Part shown: positions 19,905 to 28,443 of the stretch, in pieces
Layout of the letters: each line of letters opens with the position of its first letter
Numbering within the stretch: the first letter of the stretch is position 1
Program-made: the position numbers and the translations under genes
The notes under the pieces: generated by a model
Databases searched by the model: none
What the model was told of the DNA's origin: nothing
Seen by the model: the letters and a program-made list of their open reading frames with translations, nothing else
Assembly: GCA_025363155.1 (NCBI GenBank)
Contig: JANYEL010000206.1
Coordinates: 1-40,100 of the forward strand
Length of the DNA stretch: 40,100 nucleotides
Source: Moraxellaceae bacterium
GTDB lineage: Bacteria; Pseudomonadota; Gammaproteobacteria; Pseudomonadales; Moraxellaceae
Reading direction: 5' to 3'

Positions 19905-19998
19905 GGGATGAGCCCTAATTGTTTAAGAATCATTTTAATTGCCTGCCATGCTACCATGTTGTGGTCGTAGGTTGGATATTGAAAAGCTGGATGGTGGC

Positions 19999-20829
19999 AT
20001 GATGATGGATGAAACGATGAGTCAGGTTCGGAGCAGTGCGTTGGATCGTGTTGAGAGCGATGCACCGGATGCCAAGTACAGTCGTGAAACGGTGCTGAGT
20101 GTGCGCCGCTGGAGTGATTCGCTGTTTAGTTTTGTGATGACGCGACCTGCTCATTTTCGTTTTACTGCTGGGCAGTTTGCGCGGATTGGGATTGAGGTTG
20201 CAGGTGATGCACCGATTGTGCGCGCTTATTCTGTGGTGTCTTCGCCATTTGCGGAAACGCTCGAATTTTTCTCGATAGTCGTGCCTGATGGGGCATTTAC
20301 CTCGCGGTTAAACTCATTGCAAGTGGGCGACAAGTTACTGCTTGAGCGCATTCCGTATGGATATTTGACTCTGGCGCGCTATCAAGAGCCTGTTCCGCAA
20401 GATTTATGGTTAGTTGCGACGGGAACTGGTCTTGCGCCATTCCTGTCGATTCTTCAGGATTTTTCGGTATGGCAAAGCTATCGGCATATCGTTTTAGCTT
20501 ATAGCGTAAGGACGATTGAAGAGCTGGCGTATGTGAATGAAATCAATGCGCTGGCTGAAACGTTTGCTGAGGAGGCTGGGGCGAGTTTTCAGTTTATTCC
20601 GATCGTGACGCGTGATCCTTCGTACCGATTGCACGACCGTTTGCCTGAGTTGATTGCCAATGGTCAACTTGAACAAGCGGCAAATTTACCCATGAACGTG
20701 GCGACCAGCCATGTGATGCTCTGCGGTAATCCGCAAATGATCGACGATACGCGCCATGCATTGAAGGCACGTGGTTTGACGATGAATCGTCGTGGCGTGG
20801 GGAATATTGCAGTAGAGAATTATTGGTAA
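19999..20829 (+). CDS. fpr: Ferredoxin--NADP(+) reductase (Fpr-like)
   Basis: FAD flavoprotein passing electrons between NADPH and ferredoxin or flavodoxin, used for iron-sulphur and redox-stress metabolism. From the ATG at 19999 it has 276 residues. Motifs: FAD-binding RAYSVVSS (about 75-82), then FFSIVVPDGAFTSRL, the NADP-binding ATGTGLAPFLS (about 140-150) and the late MLCGNPQMIDDT. It ends in an aromatic residue (ENYW), which would stack on the flavin. An in-frame ATG at 19939 has no ribosome binding site; GGATGGTGG lies just before 19999, and ATG codons at 20002 and 20005 are equally possible. About 20-25 residues precede the conserved domain. Confidence 0.88.
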   Translation: MMMDETMSQVRSSALDRVESDAPDAKYSRETVLSVRRWSDSLFSFVMTRPAHFRFTAGQFARIGIEVAGDAPIVRAYSVVSSPFAETLEFFSIVVPDGAFTSRLNSLQVGDKLLLERIPYGYLTLARYQEPVPQDLWLVATGTGLAPFLSILQDFSVWQSYRHIVLAYSVRTIEELAYVNEINALAETFAEEAGASFQFIPIVTRDPSYRLHDRLPELIANGQLEQAANLPMNVATSHVMLCGNPQMIDDTRHALKARGLTMNRRGVGNIAVENYW

Positions 20830-20916
20830 TACTAAAGATCTTTGCCTCGCACATCATCCTTGGGCAGGATTCAACCTAGATAAAATTAACCAAAACCAGT
20901 AGAATGCCGTCATATT

Positions 20917-21567
20917 TTGTTGCCGTGCGGTAAGTCGTTGTCAGCACTGATTCGGTTTAAAAACCCTTCCTCGCAATCGCCCTTAACATTTGGGGTCGTA
21001 CTTGCATTAGCTGCTTGGCTGATGCAATTATCGGTGTTTCTGACGCCGATATTTGCTAAACAGATTAGTGTGGGTTTTGGTGTTTGTGAAGAGCTTGCAG
21101 TTTTCTCACAATTCAGTGCAACGTCAAGCCAATCATTACCACGTCATACGTCATCAAAAGTTGATTCGCACGAAGATGAGATGGCGGGCATGTCGATGGC
21201 AGATATGCCTGACATGGAGATGCAGAATCCACATCCTGCGCACTCTGCAAGCCATGCGGCAAAAAAATCGCTTCAACATGCTCCTCTTGAAACGACTAAA
21301 ACATCGCCTGTTTTGGCATCAAAAGTTGCAACGCCCACGCTGCTCCAGCCTCATGTTGTGCCGAATCATCAGAACCATGCAAAGTGTGAATTCTGTTTAT
21401 TGTTGGGTCACACGGTCTTACCGCCGCTGCATGTGGTCATTACTGTTTTACTTACGGTTCTGATCTCAAAGATAACGGCTAAAGCTAAAGTTGCAGATGT
21501 ACTTTTCCTAAATCAAAATAAAAACCTTCGTCCTCAAGGCCGTGCGCCACCTCAGTTCATTTCTTAA
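20917..21567 (+). CDS. DUF2946-like protein with Met/His-rich segment
   Basis: A 216-codon frame resembling the DUF2946 group often found next to metal-related TonB receptors: an N-terminal hydrophobic helix (about 25-45), a single CEFC motif (KCEFCLLLGH, about 153-162), a second hydrophobic helix and the closing QGRAPPQF. Between the helices is a Met/His/Asp-rich segment (about 83-108: DEMAGMSMADMPDMEM, then HPAH), of the kind seen in copper-binding proteins. The start is uncertain: the frame opens with TTG codons at 20917 and 20920, and the first in-frame ATG (21022) would remove part of helix 1. No good ribosome binding site is visible. Function unknown; context suggests metal handling. 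Confidence 0.65.
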   Translation: MLPCGKSLSALIRFKNPSSQSPLTFGVVLALAAWLMQLSVFLTPIFAKQISVGFGVCEELAVFSQFSATSSQSLPRHTSSKVDSHEDEMAGMSMADMPDMEMQNPHPAHSASHAAKKSLQHAPLETTKTSPVLASKVATPTLLQPHVVPNHQNHAKCEFCLLLGHTVLPPLHVVITVLLTVLISKITAKAKVADVLFLNQNKNLRPQGRAPPQFIS

Positions 21568-21683
21568 AACAGCTTTTAAACGATATTTTCACTCTTGAAG
21601 ACATTCAAGTGAGCAGGTTCTATTCGCTTACTAAGTCTTTTTGATCGTCTTTTCGGCTGTGTATTTGTTCATCGTCAGTTTGC

Positions 21684-21706
21684 GTGCTTATTTAAAAATA
21701 AAGCAC
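21684..21706. promoter_or_regulatory. Imperfect palindrome upstream of the TonB-dependent receptor
   Basis: GTGCTT (21684-21689) and AAGCAC (21701-21706) flank an AT-rich centre (ATTTAAAAATA). It lies 34 bases before the receptor start and is a candidate operator for a metal-responsive regulator. No U-tract follows, so a terminator is less likely. Confidence 0.35.
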
Positions 21707-21739
21707 TCACTTATGTTGTATTAAATTTTTGGAATGAAT

Positions 21740-24142
21740 ATGAACAACACGATTTCTTTAAGTCGATCATTTCCGCGCACTTTACTCGCGCTTGCTGTCA
21801 TGGGTGTTTTTAGCCAAACCGCGACTGCACAGGATGATGTAGCCACACATCCAGAGGCAGACTCGTCGCATACGTTGCCAACAATTGTGGTGAAAGCGAA
21901 AACCAGCACGTCCAATCAGGTCGCTGATAATGATATTACCCGTCAATTTCCTGCAACTTCGGAAAGTATTACGGCTAAACAAGCTGCGACATCCATCAAT
22001 GTGGTCAATACCGAAGATGCACTTAAATATTTACCGAATGTACTGATTCGTAAGCGTTATATTGGTGACACTAATGCGCCATTAGCAACACGAACAACTG
22101 GCGTCAATGGCAGCGCGCGCAGTTTGATTTTTGCAGATGGTGTGTTGTTATCGACACTGATTAATAACAACAACGGCAATGGTTCACCGCAATGGTTTAT
22201 GGTCGCGCCAGAGGAAATTGCGCGCGTAGATGTGCTGTATGGCCCTTATTCTGCCGCTTATGCAGGTAACTCATATGGTGCTGTCGCTGAAATCACGACC
22301 AAAATGCCACAGAAGTTTGAAGCCAGCGCAGTCGTTCGAGGGACATCGCAGAACTTTGCGGCGTATGGTACGAAGGATCAAACTCAAGCGCAGCAGTACA
22401 GTTTTTTTCTCGGTGATCGCATTGATGATTTTGCGTGGACATTCAGTGCGGCGCATTTAGACAGCAATAGCCAACCGATGTCGTTTGGAACGATTGCTCA
22501 ATCGAATAAATCGGCTAGTGGAATTTTGCCTGTGATTACCGGTGCAATTGCCGATCGCAATCGAACGGGCGGTGACATTCAAGTTCTGGGTGCTGGTAAC
22601 TTTGTTCACACGGTTCAAGATAATGTCAAAGTGAAAATGGCGTATGACTTTAGCCCGACATTAACGGCGTCCTATACGCTGGGTTTTTGGCAAAATAATG
22701 CGGATGCCAATGCACAAACTTATTTACGTGATGCTGCTGGCAAACCCTATTACGGTGCAAGTTCAGGCGATGTGAATCTGGGTGGCTATTCTTATAAGGC
22801 GTCTAGCCTTGCTGGGCAGTTCTCTAGCAATGATGTTGAACAACAACATTTGATGCAGGGATTCACCATTAAAACCCATGATCAAGATGGGTTTAACTGG
22901 GCGCTCATTGCGAGCAATATGCGTTATTTGACTGAGCAAACACGGACTTCGACGGGACTTTATCCTGCGGCGATGAATGGGGGCGCAGGGCGTATTAGCG
23001 ATGCCAGTGGCACAGGTTGGTCAACGGTTGATGTGAAGGGAAGTTGGAATTCCTCAAATGAGATCTTAGCTGCGCATGAGTTCAGTTTTGGCGCGCATCA
23101 AGATTGGTTCAAGTTGGAAAGTCCGACCTACAACACTTCTGATTGGATTTCAGGTGGGAAGGGCAGTTTGTTCAGTCACTCAATCGGTCAAACGCAAACC
23201 AAAGCACTGTGGTTGCAAGATGTGTGGCAACTATCACCTGTGCTGAAAGCCACTGTGGGTGGGCGTTATGAGCAATGGCAAGCGACCGATGGTTATAACT
23301 TCTCAACGGCAAGTAATGGTAAAGGTTTTGCGGTAAATCAACCGAATGTCGATAAGTCAGGTTTCTCGCCAAAGGCATCATTGGCGTGGACTATGAATGA
23401 TTTATGGACGCTGACAGGTTCGGTGGGCAAAGCATTGCGCTTCCCAACAGTCGGTGAGCTATACCAAAATGTGCAAACAGGCACCACGTTTACTCAGCCT
23501 AATCCGTATTTAAAACCTGAAAATGTGTTGTCGGATGAGCTTGCACTTGAACGCAAAACCGATGACAGCAGAATCCGTGTTTCTTTTTTTCAAGAACGGG
23601 TGAAAGATGCGTTGATCTCTCAAACGTCGATGATCGCAGGGTATGCAACGCCAGTTTCATTCACGCAAAATGTGGACAAAACACGTCAACGCGGAATCGA
23701 GTTGGTTGCACAGCAGGATGATGTGTGGGTGCAAGGTCTGTCGTTGTCGGGCAATGTGACCTATGTGAATGCGAAGATTCTCGCCAATAGCAGTTATGTA
23801 CCAACCATTGCTGGAGCGACTTCTAAAGGTAAACATACGCCGTATGTGCCTGATTGGCGTGCGACATTGGTCGCGACGTATAAACCAAATAACCAATGGG
23901 CGTTTACGCTCGCGGGTCGTTATAGCGGTGAGCAATTTGCGACGGTCGATAATACGGATATCAACCCTGATACATATCAAGGTTTTCAGAGTTTCTTCGT
24001 GATGGATGCGCGTGCGAATTACAGCTTTAACAAGCATTGGAGTGCGGCGTTGGGTGTGGATAATTTGAATAACCAACGATACTTCTTGTTTCATCCGTTT
24101 CAACAACGGACGTTATTTGGTGAGTTGAAATATAGCTATTAA
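21740..24142 (+). CDS. TonB-dependent outer-membrane receptor, probable metal uptake
   Basis: An 800-residue receptor of the outer membrane that takes in a ligand using TonB energy. It has a signal peptide (cleavage after ATA, near residue 30), a TonB-box-like TLPTIVVKAK, a plug domain (about 65-190, with DALKYLPNVLIRKR and the plug end RVDVLYGPYSAAYAGNSYGA) and a 22-strand-type barrel with LRFPTVGELYQN and a C-terminal YSY. I chose ATG 21740 because GGAAT is well spaced from it; the in-frame ATG at 21734 directly abuts GGA. Substrate is not readable; the DUF2946-like gene before and the Cys-led barrel after suggest copper or another metal, though it does not look like classical OprC. Confidence 0.88.
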   Translation: MNNTISLSRSFPRTLLALAVMGVFSQTATAQDDVATHPEADSSHTLPTIVVKAKTSTSNQVADNDITRQFPATSESITAKQAATSINVVNTEDALKYLPNVLIRKRYIGDTNAPLATRTTGVNGSARSLIFADGVLLSTLINNNNGNGSPQWFMVAPEEIARVDVLYGPYSAAYAGNSYGAVAEITTKMPQKFEASAVVRGTSQNFAAYGTKDQTQAQQYSFFLGDRIDDFAWTFSAAHLDSNSQPMSFGTIAQSNKSASGILPVITGAIADRNRTGGDIQVLGAGNFVHTVQDNVKVKMAYDFSPTLTASYTLGFWQNNADANAQTYLRDAAGKPYYGASSGDVNLGGYSYKASSLAGQFSSNDVEQQHLMQGFTIKTHDQDGFNWALIASNMRYLTEQTRTSTGLYPAAMNGGAGRISDASGTGWSTVDVKGSWNSSNEILAAHEFSFGAHQDWFKLESPTYNTSDWISGGKGSLFSHSIGQTQTKALWLQDVWQLSPVLKATVGGRYEQWQATDGYNFSTASNGKGFAVNQPNVDKSGFSPKASLAWTMNDLWTLTGSVGKALRFPTVGELYQNVQTGTTFTQPNPYLKPENVLSDELALERKTDDSRIRVSFFQERVKDALISQTSMIAGYATPVSFTQNVDKTRQRGIELVAQQDDVWVQGLSLSGNVTYVNAKILANSSYVPTIAGATSKGKHTPYVPDWRATLVATYKPNNQWAFTLAGRYSGEQFATVDNTDINPDTYQGFQSFFVMDARANYSFNKHWSAALGVDNLNNQRYFLFHPFQQRTLFGELKYSY

Positions 24143-24238
24143 GACTAATTTGTCATAGCCGCACGATTTGTTGGCTCATTTATTCAGCTTATTTAGTCAA
24201 CAGATCGTACACAACGCATTTAATTTTGGAATATTGAA

Positions 24239-25243
24239 ATGAAACAAGCACTTTTAGTTTTAAATCTAGTTGTCGCTATGGGCGCCTTCACCTCAACGCA
24301 GGCTAATGCTTGTGCCAGTTGTGGCTGTACCCTCAATACTGATTGGGAAAATCTTAATCCGAGTAGCTCATCAGGCTTAAAATTTGATTTACGTTATGAT
24401 TATCTTGATCAAGATCAACTGCGTAGTGGTACTCATACCATTTCGCCAGCTGCGGCAAGTCAAGTCGTGAATAATGGCGATCCGCAAGAAGTTGAAAAGG
24501 ATACGAAAAATCACTATGTGACGTTGAGTGGTGATTACAGTGTGAAATCTGGTTGGGGCGTGAATGTCCAATTTCCTTACATCTTCAGATCGCACAGCAC
24601 ACTCGGTACGGCATCCGATGGCATTACCGCAGGGGCAGGCGGTGAGCAATATGATTCAAAAACCTCAAATTTTGGTGATCTGAAAATCATTGGCCGTTAT
24701 CAAGGATTTACGCCACAGCATAATTTGGGTGTGCTATTTGGAGTGAAGTTACCGACTGGCTCACATACCGAAACTGGAATTTCCACTGATCCGACAGAGC
24801 TTGGTTCTGTAGGAATTGATCGTGGCTTACAGCCAGGCACAGGAACGACAGATGGAATTATTGGTGCGTTTTATTCTGATCGCTTAAGCAAAAATTTTGG
24901 CTACTCAGTGAATGCGTTGTATCAATCTGCTTTCAATGATCGTGATCAATACCGCCCAGGCAACGGTACCAATCTGAATGTGGCATTACGCTTTATGGGC
25001 AATCCAAATTACATGCCGATCCTGCAGTTGAATGCGCGTTATGTGGAACATGATACGGGCGCACAGGCGGATATTTATAGTACGGGTGGAACGCTGATTT
25101 ACTTAAGCCCTGGTATCACTGCGCCGATCAATAAGTTCACATCAGTTTATAGTTTTGTCCAGTTGCCGATTTATCAACGCTTAAATGGCGTGCAATTGGT
25201 ACCGACAATGACAGCTTCTGTAGGTATTCGTTATAGTTATTAA
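24239..25243 (+). CDS. Outer-membrane beta-barrel protein with N-terminal CASCGC motif
   Basis: A 334-residue exported protein: signal peptide 1-24 (ending AQANA-like, QANA), then a mature start CASCGC with Cys25, Cys28 and Cys30, then alternating polar/apolar strands (LKFDLRYDYLD, LGVLFGVKLPTGSH, ALRFMGNPNYMP) ending in IRYSY, typical of a 10-14 strand barrel. The Cys cluster at the mature N-terminus is likely a metal-binding site or a redox pair. GGA lies 10 bases before the ATG. The leader resembles that of the TonB receptor, 96 bp upstream, so the two are probably co-expressed. I do not recognise a named family beyond transporter-like barrels. Confidence 0.75.
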   Translation: MKQALLVLNLVVAMGAFTSTQANACASCGCTLNTDWENLNPSSSSGLKFDLRYDYLDQDQLRSGTHTISPAAASQVVNNGDPQEVEKDTKNHYVTLSGDYSVKSGWGVNVQFPYIFRSHSTLGTASDGITAGAGGEQYDSKTSNFGDLKIIGRYQGFTPQHNLGVLFGVKLPTGSHTETGISTDPTELGSVGIDRGLQPGTGTTDGIIGAFYSDRLSKNFGYSVNALYQSAFNDRDQYRPGNGTNLNVALRFMGNPNYMPILQLNARYVEHDTGAQADIYSTGGTLIYLSPGITAPINKFTSVYSFVQLPIYQRLNGVQLVPTMTASVGIRYSY

Positions 25244-25259
25244 TAGAGTCAATCTGACT

Positions 25260-25784
25260 TTAATGCGTTGCGCCCTGTTCCAATAAGGGCGTGACGATTT
25301 GTTCAAGTAGAGGAAGATCCACTTTAGGCTCTCCAACGCTGCCGTCTTTACGCAAAATTCCATTGCGATCAACAATAAAAGTCATCGGCATTCGCCAAAT
25401 TTCTCCATAGCCTTTCATGTCAATATCACGGCTAAATGCGGCAGAAAAACTATATTTTGCAATCACTTTGCGCACTTCTACATCATCCGTAGCATCATCC
25501 ATGCTAATGGCAATGATCTCTAAGCCTTCATTTGCATGTTGTTTGTAGTAGCTCTCAATGGCAGGCATTTCTTGGCGACACGGTGAGCACCAGGATGCCC
25601 ACAGATTAATAATGACGACATTGCCTTTTTCGCTACTTAAATGAAAAGGCGCTCCGTCGATCAATTTTCCATTTAATGCGGGTGCAGGTTGTCCTTCACT
25701 TAAGGCGTAACATGGTGCAGATAATATTCCCAAGAGCAGATAGAAACCAATTCGGTTTGTTCTAGAGAAGACGTTGAGGTTCAT
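25260..25784 (-). CDS. TlpA/ResA-like thioredoxin-fold protein
   Basis: A 174-residue exported thioredoxin-fold protein. Residues about 8-28 form a signal peptide or membrane anchor; the active site is WASWCSPCRQEMP (C66, C69), with the cis-Pro segment RMPMTFIVDRNG. Such proteins reduce disulphides or help metallate extracytoplasmic partners, and some serve copper-site assembly. The frame extends one TTG codon further, but the ATG at 25784 is the natural start. It sits 6 bases after the stop of the gene at 25791, on the same strand, so they form one unit. It converges on the Cys-led barrel gene with only 16 bases between. Confidence 0.88.
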   Translation of the reverse strand: MNLNVFSRTNRIGFYLLLGILSAPCYALSEGQPAPALNGKLIDGAPFHLSSEKGNVVIINLWASWCSPCRQEMPAIESYYKQHANEGLEIIAISMDDATDDVEVRKVIAKYSFSAAFSRDIDMKGYGEIWRMPMTFIVDRNGILRKDGSVGEPKVDLPLLEQIVTPLLEQGATH

Positions 25785-25790
25785 CAAAAA

Positions 25791-26219
25791 TCACTGAATC
25801 TTACGATCTAAAATCGAGCGGATATCCGCAAGGCTAGAATCCAAATCCCAAGACAACCAAGCAGGTTCAAACACAGAAGAATAGTGAGCCATTTGCGCTT
25901 GAGTCACCAGCACCCGAATCGGACATTCCTCTTCCATCATGCGCCATGGAAAAATAGGAGCATCTGCGTCTAATAAAAACGGTAAATCACGCAAATCTAA
26001 GACCATTGCCGATAAAAATTCAGGAAAACCGATAATGGAAAATTCATCAGTGCGACGACGAATAAATTCTAGATCATCCCACTCACTGACCAAACGCGTT
26101 TCAGGCGCGGCAAAGGCAATCACGCCAACTAAATGGTAGTCGCGCGTGGTGTGCAGCCAAGACTTATAAGTGACAGGAGTTTCAACTTCAAGGGTAATTG
26201 GCTCTAGATGATGAGGCAT
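25791..26219 (-). CDS. Conserved-looking protein of unknown function
   Basis: A 142-residue soluble, acidic protein from ATG 26219. The longer open frame begins only with a TTG at 26282. The sequence shows an alternating strand/helix pattern (YHLVGVIAFAA, FSIIGFPEFLSAMVLDLRDL, ECPIRVLVTQAQ) and no signal peptide or membrane helix. I do not recognise the family. It precedes the TlpA-like gene by 6 bases and is probably co-transcribed. Confidence 0.6.
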   Translation of the reverse strand: MPHHLEPITLEVETPVTYKSWLHTTRDYHLVGVIAFAAPETRLVSEWDDLEFIRRRTDEFSIIGFPEFLSAMVLDLRDLPFLLDADAPIFPWRMMEEECPIRVLVTQAQMAHYSSVFEPAWLSWDLDSSLADIRSILDRKIQ

Positions 26220-26310
26220 AATGGATTGAGCTTTTGATAAATTGCAGGACGAAATTGTACGCGGATTAATGGGGTGGGTCAAAGCGCTTGTCGTATTTCA
26301 AATGATAGGA

Positions 26311-26727
26311 CTATTTCAGTTTGGGTAGCCCAAAAATACGATCAAAACCCCAGTTGAAAGCAAAACCGTAGACCAGAAAGAAGAACATATAACCTAAGTC
26401 GGTCAGCAGTGCTTGCCATAAACTCATCTGCATCCACCACGCGATCAGCGGTAAAGTCGCGATCAATAAACCGCCTTCAAAACCTAATGCATGCATCACG
26501 CGTCTTTTAACGGTACGGTGGTGATCGTCTTGGCGCGCTTCCCATATTTCGAACAGTTTATTGAAGGTCATATTCCAGACCATCGCAATCAGCGACATGA
26601 CCACAGTCATGATGCCAATATGTGTAAAATCAGCCGAAAAGACCCATGCAAATAAAGGTACGGCAATGATCAACCCAATGATTTCAAATGACAGGGTGTG
26701 AATGACTCGACGCTTAATACCTTGCAT
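26311..26727 (-). CDS. PACE-family efflux transporter (AceI-like)
   Basis: A 138-residue inner-membrane protein with two tandem copies of the bacterial transmembrane pair domain: helices at about 9-29, 35-55, 83-103 and 108-128. Each repeat opens with the diagnostic motif (KRRVIHTLSFE; KRRVMHALGFEGG), and the first ends WNMTFNKLFEIWE. The acidic residue after helix-1 HTLSFE corresponds to the Glu needed for proton-coupled export in AceI. Family members export chlorhexidine, other biocides and short-chain diamines; the actual substrate here is unknown. The ATG at 26727 has AGGA about 10 bases ahead; the in-frame upstream extension overlaps the flavoprotein gene and is not used. Confidence 0.92.
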   Translation of the reverse strand: MQGIKRRVIHTLSFEIIGLIIAVPLFAWVFSADFTHIGIMTVVMSLIAMVWNMTFNKLFEIWEARQDDHHRTVKRRVMHALGFEGGLLIATLPLIAWWMQMSLWQALLTDLGYMFFFLVYGFAFNWGFDRIFGLPKLK

Positions 26728-26747
26728 GAACTTAATATCCTGTCGGA

Positions 26748-27965
26748 TTAAACAAATTGTGCCGCCGCATGACCCGAAGCCCATGCCCATTGGAAGTTAA
26801 AGCCGCCTAAATGCCCTGAAACATCAACCACTTCACCAATGAAATACAAGCCCTTTTGTTTTTTGCTTTCCATTGTCTTGGAGGAGAGTTCATAGGTGTC
26901 CACGCCGCCCAAAGTCACTTCGGCAGTACGATAACCCTCAGTGCCTGAAGGTTTATGCGACCAGTTTTTTAATAAATGAGCAATTTCTTCTAAAACCGTG
27001 TCGGGCATTTGTCCCATCGCGGTTTCCGCGTGGTTTTCCCAAAGTAAGGCCTGCAGTTCCAACACAAGGCTTTTCACTAAACGATCATACAGTAATGTAC
27101 GGAGCAACGATTTTGGGTGTTGTTGCTTTTGTATTTTCAACCAATCGGCGAGTTCCGATTCATCTTCGGTTGGAAACAAGTCCATGCTAATGGATTCGCC
27201 GACATTCCAATAGTTCGACACTTGCAACGCTGCGGGGCCGCTAATGCCACGATGGGTAAATAAAATCGCTTCACTGAATGCAGCCGTGTCGCTACTCATC
27301 GTGCCATCAACGGCAATGCCAGACAGACGTTCGGTCACCGCTTTAAAACCATCGGTAAAGGTAAATGGCACTAGGCCTGCGCGTAACGGTAAAACGGTAT
27401 GTCCAAATTGCTTCGCCACATCATAACCAAAGCCGCTTGCGCCCAGCGTTGGAATTGACAAACCACCGCTCGCGATCACCAATGATTCAGCAAAATAAGT
27501 GCCTTGATTCGAGGTGAGCTTAAATCGTGCCTTTGGATTTTCTTTGCTGCCTTCTATTGCAGAAATTTGCGTGACTTCGCAATGGGTTTTGATGACTACA
27601 TTGGTTTTTTCACATTCTGCGAGCAGCATGTTTAGAATGTCTTTTGCAGAGTCGTTGCAGAACAATTGTCCGTGTTTGCGTTCGTGATAGGGGATTTTGT
27701 ACTTTTCCACCATCGCGATGAAATCCCACTGGGTATAGCGGTTCAGCGCTGAAATACAGAAATGTGGGTTATTGGAAATGAAGTTTTCAGGCTCAACAAA
27801 GAGGTTCGTCATGTTGCAACGTCCACCGCCTGACATGAGGATTTTTTTGCCGACCTTGTTACTGCTATCGAGTACAAGCACGCGCCGTCCGCGTTGGCCT
27901 GCGTGGCTTGCGCACATGAGGCCTGATGCGCCTGCGCCGATGATAATAACGTCGTAGCTATTCAT
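26748..27965 (-). CDS. YhiN/HI0933-type NAD(P)/FAD-dependent oxidoreductase
   Basis: A 405-residue flavoprotein of the HI0933-like family (E. coli YhiN, 400 aa; BaiN is a relative). The N-terminal dinucleotide motif VIIIGAGASGLMCA is followed by GKKILMSGGGRCNMTN, and the C-terminal VDVSGHLGGFNFQWAWASG, which closes the FAD site. The reaction is not established for most members. The start is ATG 27965; a TTG six codons upstream is less likely. The PACE gene follows after 20 bases on the same strand. Confidence 0.9.
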   Translation of the reverse strand: MNSYDVIIIGAGASGLMCASHAGQRGRRVLVLDSSNKVGKKILMSGGGRCNMTNLFVEPENFISNNPHFCISALNRYTQWDFIAMVEKYKIPYHERKHGQLFCNDSAKDILNMLLAECEKTNVVIKTHCEVTQISAIEGSKENPKARFKLTSNQGTYFAESLVIASGGLSIPTLGASGFGYDVAKQFGHTVLPLRAGLVPFTFTDGFKAVTERLSGIAVDGTMSSDTAAFSEAILFTHRGISGPAALQVSNYWNVGESISMDLFPTEDESELADWLKIQKQQHPKSLLRTLLYDRLVKSLVLELQALLWENHAETAMGQMPDTVLEEIAHLLKNWSHKPSGTEGYRTAEVTLGGVDTYELSSKTMESKKQKGLYFIGEVVDVSGHLGGFNFQWAWASGHAAAQFV

Positions 27966-28050
27966 TAAATCACTCAAATCCAAAGCGTGAAACTAGAAAG
28001 GACAGCATTATACGCGATTTTGCAGAGGGCTTGGTTTGACAAAGTTATAG

Positions 28051-28154
28051 CTCATTGAGCCTGCGGTTACTGAGCTTGTCGAAGTATCGAAATGTGCGGT
28101 TTCATCTCAGATGAATGTTGAGATGGCAACGATGACAGGCTCAGTAAACTTAGA
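28051..28154. repeat. Upstream copy of the repeat bracketing vapBC
   Basis: 28087-28154 is almost identical to 28872-28940, in the same orientation. This copy also has an outer part with TGAGCCTG (28056-28063) and its inverse CAGGCTCA (28136-28143), giving a ~90-base palindromic unit, plus the inner inverted pair CATCTCA/TGAGATG. It shares GAGC...TGTCGAAG words with the element at 18929. Confidence 0.75.
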
Positions 28155-28181
28155 TGGAGTTTTACTGAGTCGTGCAAAATG

Positions 28182-28230
28182 AAACACCATTTGGTGTTTT
28201 TGATGTGTATAATTATTAATTATATACACA
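28182..28230 (+). promoter_or_regulatory. Probable vapBC operator/promoter
   Basis: An imperfect palindrome, TGTGTATA (28204-28211) / TATACACA (28223-28230), with symmetric AT core, ends 18 bases before the vapB start. It embeds TATAAT (28208-28213), a plausible -10. Just upstream, AAACACCA/TGGTGTTT (28182-28199) forms a second perfect inverted repeat. VapB-VapC complexes usually bind such palindromes to repress their own operon. Confidence 0.5.
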
Positions 28231-28248
28231 TAGATGCGGAATAATATT

Positions 28249-28443
28249 ATGCGTACCAATATTGAAATTGATGAAACACTCATGACAAATGTTCTTCATG
28301 CAACAGGTATTAAAACTAAAAAAGAAGCTGTGGAACAAGGGCTTAAAACTTTACTGCTTTTGAAACAGCAGGAAAATATCAAAACGTTTTTCGGAAAACT
28401 CGCTTGGGATGGTGATTTGGATGAGATGCGGACTCGGTCATGA
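28249..28443 (+). CDS. vapB: VapB-type antitoxin
   Basis: A 64-residue protein starting MRTNIEIDETLM, the typical opening of the VapB antitoxin group (Pfam VapB_antitoxin, ribbon-helix-helix-like DNA-binding part), followed by helix TKKEAVEQGLKTLLLL. The C-terminal part (FFGKLAWDGDLDEMR) would thread into the toxin active site. ATG 28249 has GGA 11 bases ahead; the in-frame ATG at 28234 lacks one. The stop overlaps vapC by ATGA. Confidence 0.85.
   Translation: MRTNIEIDETLMTNVLHATGIKTKKEAVEQGLKTLLLLKQQENIKTFFGKLAWDGDLDEMRTRS

Noticed and set aside
23657-24106. 149-codon antisense frame inside the TonB receptor gene
   Set aside because: Arg/Ile-rich shadow of the barrel-coding strand with no ribosome binding site.
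25244-25259. Bidirectional terminator between the convergent barrel and TlpA-like genes
   Set aside because: Only a 5-bp pair (AGTCA/TGACT) is present, too weak to claim.
26728-26790. N-terminal extension of the PACE transporter
   Set aside because: It would overlap the upstream flavoprotein gene and precede the conserved first helix; the internal ATG has a ribosome binding site.
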